Source of the DNA: Metallyticus violacea
Taxonomy: Eukaryota > Arthropoda > Insecta > Mantodea > Metallyticidae
Direction: 5' to 3'
Length of the DNA: 64,000 nucleotides
NCBI GenBank assembly: GCA_030762175.1
Contig: CM060830.1
Coordinates: 50,305,001-50,369,000 of the forward strand
Position numbers and translations under genes: made by a program. How positions within the stretch are numbered: the stretch's first letter is position 1; every line of letters begins with the position of its first letter. The notes under the pieces were generated by a model. That model did not search any database and had not been told where the DNA came from. It saw only the letters and a list, made by a program, of their open reading frames with translations. This document shows positions 57,920 through 64,000 of the stretch, in pieces.

Positions 57920-58830
57920 GACCCACTCACCTCAACTTCCAGAATCTTTTTGTAGATCCCAAACAATCTCTCAGTAGTACTGTGTTTTTCAAATAAGAAG
58001 TTCTTTAAAGGAGGCTTGAGAGAGTTTGCAAAGGTTGGAAAATAGTTTCATAATATACAACCTCTTAGATCAGTTATGCTTTCAGGTTCACAAAGAATAT
58101 ATCTTGCTATTCTGTTAGCCTACAGACACCTGAAACACACGGGAGTCTGAAAGTATTTCCACCTTGTGGAGTTGTTCTTTTAGTGAACAACTGTCTTCTG
58201 TTTAGCATGAGTAATTGTTTTGAGTTACTGTTGCTAGGTCCTTCTCTTTTGGTCTTTGAATATTTGCATCCTTTATAATCAAATACCAATAATCATCATG
58301 CTTTCTGTTTGTCCAGTTTCTGACAGCTTGTTTTATTGGACCATACAAGATACCAACAGTAGGTTAAGGTTCTATTCGTGGATTATCTGAGCCCTGCTTA
58401 GCCAAACAGTCTGCTACTTCATTACACCAAATGAAGCCAGCACCCACATCCAATCCACAGAATTCTGCTTCACCAGTATCTTAATGTGTTCTAGGCATTT
58501 CCAAACCAACTGTGATTTGAATACTGGAGACTCACACGCTTTCAATGCTGCTCAACTGTCTGAGATTATTGATATGCTCCTACATTTGTATTCATTAATC
58601 AACATATTCCCATTTACTTGCAAAAATTTCTGCTTGGAAAACTGTTGTGTACTTGCCCATGATAAATGAAAGATAAAATGTTGCATCTGTAAACACCAGC
58701 AGCAACACTATGACTAGTCTTGGAACCATCTGTGTGCTACTCACTTCTATTGGGATAAGAAAAGTGAATGTCTTCTCATTCTTGGATATCATTAAGTTGC
58801 TACCATGATGTTTTAGACTTGTGTGTTTTT
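57920..58830 (-). pseudogene. LINE RNase H remnant
   Basis: Minus-strand pieces: TDGSKTSHSAAAGVY-like text near 58700 (first acidic motif of RNase H), LSFIMGKYTTVFQAEIFASK (second), then NEVADCLAKQGSDNPRIEP near 58370-58430 (NE.AD.LAK.GS, the last motif). This is the RNase H domain that follows reverse transcriptase in R1/jockey/I-type LINEs. A final open stretch, NFLFEKHSTTERLFGIYKK, near 57950-58010 is unassigned. Stops and frameshifts throughout. Confidence 0.7.
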
Positions 58831-59959
58831 GTGTTGTTTCAGTACAAAAATGTTATTGGTGAACTGCAGTGTAATTAGCGTTTAGCATAAGACTTATGAA
58901 TGAAAGCTTGTAGGTATACAGTTAATGATTGTTCAAAAATATCCACAGTATTTCAATGCCTATATTTGTTAGGCTTAGCCTTTTTGGAGTGACAAAAACT
59001 CATGAAAAACCTCATATAGGCACCCTGTCCAAACTGCAACTTGAATTCTAGACTGTTAGTTGGTATGCAAATGATTCACACTGGTATATCATATTTAAAT
59101 CTCTCTTGATAATTCGTTCATTCACCCATAATTCTAGCATTTTAGGTATAATTAATCTATTTCATTACATAGATTAATAACCTTGATTAAAATAATAACC
59201 ATAAAAACAAACATATGAGGATCATAAACTGAATGCTCATTGCCACATACCCATTTTCACATTGTTTTAGACGTTTCATAGCCTAATTAGGTATTTCTTA
59301 GTAAATTCTTTTAGACTAAGATTAGCATTTTAATCAACTTCATGTTTTATTAAAAAGAAACATAAATTTGTTCAGTTCTTTGAATTATGCTTCAATATTT
59401 TACAGGAAAATAAGCCATTGTTACAATACAACACTAATTAATTTTCAGAGTTTGTAGAAACTATGAGAGATAAAAGTTTCCTGTTAGCAGTACTGGAAAG
59501 AGCAAATCTTCATTAGTAACCATAGTGAAAGTCAGTATGCAGCATTCACTGTTGAGATTGGGGTGGCTTCAGAGATTTTTAAGATTATAAGAGCAGCATG
59601 AATTAACAAGAAAGCCTAGAAAAATTATACACAGTTTCTTCAGACTCTGCTCCTCCATGTACAAATGTCTACAATTGGTTTGTAGAGTTTAGATAAGGAA
59701 GAACAGTTTTGAAAGATGAGCACATTGGGTACCCAGCAATAGTAGTCACAGATGTAAACAGTGCTTGTGGAGAAGAATGATCTGCAAGTGACTTACAGGG
59801 GGGATAGTGGAGTCCGTACATACTCATTTGCCACAGGTGTTGATAATCGTGCACACATATTTTTCTGTGAAGAGACTTTGTCGTCATTAGATACCCCAAA
59901 ACCTTACAAAATAACAAAAGGCAGCAAGAGTAGAAAAATGCCAGGTAATGGTTTGTTGT
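58831..59959. other. No gene recognised
   Basis: AT-rich. A plus-strand frame at 59761-59964 is unrecognised and could be the decayed N-terminal part of the mariner that follows. Confidence 0.4.
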
Positions 59960-60440
59960 TTTGACAATTGCTGTTCCTTTACATGGGACGAAAGCTGGAT
60001 TTATCAATGTGATTCAGTATCAAAGAGGCAGCTGGTGATTTGCGTCTTCCCAAAAGATGATTCCTCGGTGAAGGCAAGCTATGTCAAATATAGGCCAGAA
60101 AATGTTTGTTTTTTCTTAGCAAGTGGCTGGATTGCAATCATGCCACTCGAGGAACCAAATAGTCACTGTCAACTAGTATACCACATTTTACTTATGCAAG
60201 GTCTTCAGCACACTAACAGAAGGAAGACCAAAGTCTGTGTTATGAGGCACGTTTCTCCATCATGATAATGCCTCTGTGCACATGCTTTGAAAACAACAAA
60301 ATTTCTGAAAAACCTGAGAGTGACACTGGTGAACCACTCACTATACTGTCCATATTCCGCTTCTTGGACCATTTTCCTATTTCCAATTGTCAAGGAAAAA
60401 CAGTGGAGCCATCAGTTTAGGAGTCCCAAAGAAGCATGAT
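59960..60440 (+). pseudogene. mariner transposase remnant
   Basis: CCSFTWDESWIYQCDSVSKR (first Asp kept), ICVFPKDDSSVKASYVKY, GWIAIMPLEEPNSHCQLVYH, then after frame breaks FLHHDNASVHML (second Asp kept), and HSLYCPYSASW in place of HPPYSPDLASWD (third Asp lost). A different family from the copy at 26345 (HHDNAS/VPLEDR type). Confidence 0.82.
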
Positions 60441-60689
60441 ATGGCTGCTTCCACGGTAAGTCCTGTATTGAGAGTGGGGGAGACTGCTTCGATAATAGAC
60501 AAAATTGTTAAGTTAAGGTCTTCTACCTTGTAGAACCCCAAAAATTAGATAGCTACTCACTGATAATTTGCAATGAACCAAAGGGAAAGATATTCTGAGT
60601 GAATTTAACTTTGTAAATAACACTGGCTAAAGTGTTAGGAGTCATTTTCCGATAAAAGTGAAATTTCCAAATAAATACACAAAAGAAAT

Positions 60690-62960
60690 TAGAGTTGGGG
60701 AGCACAATGGATTTAAATTAGATACAGGTGGAAAAATGATAAATTAGAAGGCTTTATAAGGGAGCTAGAAACAAATATTAGAAGCGCATTTAAAGATAAT
60801 GTAAAAGTATCAATGAAGGAAAGAAAATTAGAGGAAACTAGAGAGGTTAGACAAACAAGCTAGATATAGGATGAGAGAGGAAGTGGTGGTAAGGTATATG
60901 TGGGCTGGTATGACAATGAATGTAGAGCAGCTAAACAAAGAGTAGAAAGAGAGTTAAGATAATGGAAACAAACAGGAAAGCAACAAGAAATGATTTTATG
61001 ACTTAAAGATGGGGGTTTATATCTCTAATGGAAGGAAGGACAGACAGAAGGAAGGGAGGAGTGAGAGAGGGGGGAGGGGGGCAGAGAAAATTAGTAAGCA
61101 ATACAGGAGACTAAAAGGTTAAATGACAGTAAAACAATATGGTTCGTAGTTAAGAGATTGTACAAAGCAAATAGCTGAAAATAATATTGGTCCTGAGATA
61201 TGGGATAAATACTTTAGAGGTCTTTTAGGGGTTGATGAGACATTGTGGTCAATCAAAAATTTATTAAATGTTGAATATTTAGACAGACAGATCAATTTAA
61301 ATGAAGTAAAGGAGCAAATAAAAAGATTAAAAAGAAATAAATACTGCGGTATTGATGTTTACAGAATTTTGGAGAGCTTGGAGTCTGGAGGAAAATAGAG
61401 GGATGTTATTGGTACAGATATTCATAATAAAATTTGAAGGGAGTAAAGTTCCCAAAGGATGGAGGACAGTGATTATAATGCCAATATTTAAGGAAAAAGA
61501 TGATATAAATAAGTGCTAGGGAAGTCATACCTGGCATATTAGTAGTAAGGTTAAAAAAATGGGTGGAAAATGAAAATAAACAATCAGTATTTCAATCCAG
61601 CTTTAGGAAAAATAGGAAAACGGTGGATAATATTTTTATTATAAATATAATTGCAGATAAATATTTAGGTCATAAAAGAGGGAGGATATATATGCTTTTT
61701 GTGGGTTACGAAAAAGCATTTGAAACAATTGATTGCAATACATTGTGGGCTGAATTGAGTAGAAAAGGAGTAAATAAGTTCATAAAAGCATTGCAAAATA
61801 TATACTTTGATAATGATTATTGCTGTAAGATTGCACATGATATGACTGCAAATAATCTAAACACAATAGATCTTAGATGAGAGTATCAGCTAAGTCCTAT
61901 GCTATTTAATCTGTTTATGGATGATATATGAGAAGCAATCAGTAAAGCCAACAGGCATATTCCAAAAATTAATAATATCTAGATTCCTGGCTTACTATTT
62001 ACTGATGACCTAATAGTGGGGTCAATAATGTTGGTTTAATGAAATCAATTGAAGCAATTTTGGCATTAAGAACAAATACTCAAAAATAAAAAATAATGGT
62101 ATTCAAGAAAGGAAATAAGCTGCAGAAAAATTAAAAATGATGCCGGGAAGGGACAGAAATTGAATTGGTTAATAAATTTGACTATTTAGATATCAGACTC
62201 AATAGTAATGCTTATTGGAGTGAACATAAGAAAAAGACATTAATAGAGGAAGAATAGCTTTAAAAGCTATTAATTTTAGCAGACGTAAACTATCAGGAAT
62301 GCACATAAAGTTGGAGAGAGTATATTCAACAATAGTCGGGGCTAAAATGCTGTATGAGTTGAAAATTGGGGTTTTTGAAGAGGTTTGGTTAAACATGGAT
62401 TTGATTCACAGGAATTTTTGCAAACAAATTCTGGGAGTGCCAAAAGTTTCACCTAATGGGGTTGTACTAACAGAATTAAGAAGAATGGAGAGCAAGGAGA
62501 AATAATGGTAAAAATTTTAAAATATTGGATTAGGATAAAGGATTTAGATGAAAAAAATATTTTGATAAATTTGCAGGAGAATGCTACTTGGTGTAATATT
62601 TGGATCAATGGAAATAAAGATGCTATGGAAAAAAGTTAATGTAAGAATTTAAGATATTAAAATTCAAGAAATATTTAATGGTTTTTTATAACAAAAATGA
62701 GAATTTACAGGGAATTATAGAAAGAATGGGATACAGAAAATTATGTAGAAAAAGGTGACAATGGCGAGAAAAGGAACTGCATGGGCTAGAGAAGATGTAG
62801 TGAAATTGAAAGGTTTAAGAGGGAGAAGCAGTTTATAGGAATGTTCAAAGTGTGGGATGAAAGATAATCATTGGCATACTATTCTCAAATGTGAAGAAAC
62901 TAAAATAATGAGAGAAAAACACAGGGCGGAGAAATGGGCCAACCTACCAACAAAATAGTG
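60690..62960 (+). pseudogene. LINE reverse transcriptase, degenerate
   Basis: Pre-RT linker, then GPEIWDKYFRGLLGVDE, EVKEQIKRLKRNKYCGID, SVFQSSFRKNRKTVDNIFII, MLFVGYEKAFETIDCNTLW (motif A, here with Glu for the usual Asp in Y.KAFD), QLSPMLFNLFMDDI (motif B), LLFTDDLIVGS (motif C), KFDYLDIRLN, LERVYSTIVGAKMLYELKIG and the zinc-knuckle-like CSKCGMKDNHWHTILKCEET. Multiple stops. Its C-terminus matches the LINE end at 28605. Confidence 0.82.
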
Positions 62961-63074
62961 GGGGGAAAGTTGAATATGAAATCAGTGAATGATACCATGG
63001 AGATTGGTGCAGTCATGAACCAGTTGCTTGTAATTTATTTTAACTCATGAAATGGCTGGTTTCCTACTGAGTTT

Positions 63075-63720
63075 TTTTTTTCCTGGTTTTTAACAACTTC
63101 ATACATGAAATCAGAAACTACCAAGAAAAGGCACTGAAAATCTCACTTGAAGAAGTAAAAGCAGTTTTACTTCTAGATAATGCATCAGCTCATCTTAATG
63201 CTGAGAAGCTGGTTAGTAGGGATGAAAGAATAAAATGTATCTTCCTTCCACCAAACACCAGTTCTTTGATAAAATCTATGGACCTGGCAGTCATTGCTGT
63301 CTACAAAAGATTTTATAAAAAGAAGTCCTGGAAGAGGTTATGGTTATGTTTGAGAACAAAAATGACTCAGAAGAAGATACAAGAAGAGCAATTTGCATGC
63401 ATACAATATTAAATCTGCCATCTTTAATTGGCAGCTGCCTGAAAGGAGAAGAATACAACATTGGCTAATGGCTGAACTAAGTTATTGAATGGGAGTGAAC
63501 CTGAATATGATTTCCATGAAATTATGATGCATGCTAAGGATGATGTTAATGAGAATGGACTTGAACAGTGGCTAGACATAGATGAGGGTGACTCGTGCTG
63601 TCAAATGCTCAGCCAAGATGACATTGGTGAAGATTTTCTATGGGCTGACCATGTTAATGATGAGGAAGAAAAGGAGATGGAGGAGGTTCCAGCTGGTCCA
63701 AAACTGTCGTGGTTGTAGAA
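63075..63720 (+). pseudogene. Tigger/pogo (Jerky-like) transposase C-terminal part
   Basis: VKAVLLLDNASAHLNAEKLV and IKCIFLPPNTSSLIKSMDLA, VIAVYKRFYKKK, the second and third catalytic blocks (LLLDNA.AH and PPNT.SLI.P.D), followed after frame breaks by an acidic tail frame (63485-63718: GLEQWLDIDEGDSCCQMLSQ, DDIGEDFLW) typical of Tigger-like proteins. The N-terminal DNA-binding region is missing. No terminal repeats were found before the window edge. Confidence 0.8.
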
Positions 63721-64000
63721 CACGTGGATGACATCATTTATTTAATAGATGCATCATCAGATCCAAAGCTGATTGTTTATTACAAACATTTTGACAATTT
63801 AGAACACTCATAATTAAGAAACAACACAAAAGTGAGAAACAACTAAAACTTAATTTTTCAAGCCCAATTCTCAATAATATGGTCTGTACATACTACTCTA
63901 TGTTATGTGTAGTCTGGCTATCAGAAAAAGGCAAGTGTGTGCTGAATTGCGACGGAGACTTGAACTGTTTATCAGCACACAAAGAGTGTATGTGGGATAT

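Noticed and set aside
59669..60007. 112-codon minus-strand frame
   Set aside because: Opposite-strand shadow; the plus strand carries the mariner remnant with recognisable catalytic blocks.
55651..64000. Search for upstream Cul3 exons
   Set aside because: No stretch resembling the N-terminal cullin repeats or the segment just before NLLDLK was found on the minus strand. The stretch near 57950 (KKILEVE followed by GTGAGT) has a donor-like site but does not match cullin-3.

Overview
This is eukaryotic, AT-rich nuclear DNA, most likely from an arthropod. The evidence is a spliced host gene with large introns whose protein reads like an animal cullin-3 with insect-like or arachnid-like residues, set in a dense mix of mariner, pogo, Penelope-like (PLE), LINE and tRNA-derived SINE copies. 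No rRNA, CRISPR, operon or viral gene was found. The order cannot be fixed by eye.

The only confidently functional gene is Cul3 on the minus strand. Nine coding exons (55650 down to 16244) encode the last 431 residues, from the middle of the cullin repeats through the cullin homology domain, the neddylation site and the C-terminal winged helix to the stop. About 340 N-terminal residues are missing and should lie beyond base 64000. The last intron has a GC donor, and the final seven residues plus the stop sit on a separate 25-nt coding segment. A strong donor 24 nt after the stop suggests a spliced 3' UTR.

Region by region. 1-13.6 kb: downstream of Cul3, with SINEs, a dead mariner, a hAT-like N-terminus and PLE fragments. 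13.6-16.2 kb: probable Cul3 3' UTR or flank with two hairpin-forming repeats. 16.3-18.7 kb (last intron): a pogo-like transposon with terminal repeats. 18.8-24.4 kb: a LINE split by a fold-back PLE insertion, a second fold-back PLE, a GIY-YIG fragment and a DDE transposase remnant. 25.6-37.6 kb: two mariners, a LINE 3' end, a PLE between direct repeats, and a Tc1/mariner-like element carrying nested SINEs. 37.7-55 kb (a 17.3-kb intron): a diverged minisatellite, a long PLE joined to an inverted partial copy, and 189 perfect TATC units. 55.9-64 kb: another fold-back PLE, mariner remnants, LINE RT and RNase H remnants, and a Tigger-like transposase.

The strongest unexplained pattern is the PLE material. 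It recurs as head-to-head inverted pairs, several bounded by 12-16-bp target duplications. Its ends repeatedly carry motifs that fit a type I hammerhead ribozyme (CTGAAGA, a 5-bp helix II, GAAAC, then a short palindromic helix III). Because most of these copies lie in Cul3 introns, they would be transcribed as long hairpins and, in one orientation, as candidate self-cleaving RNA inside the Cul3 pre-mRNA. SINE-A, SINE-B and SINE-C are labels of mine, not database names.
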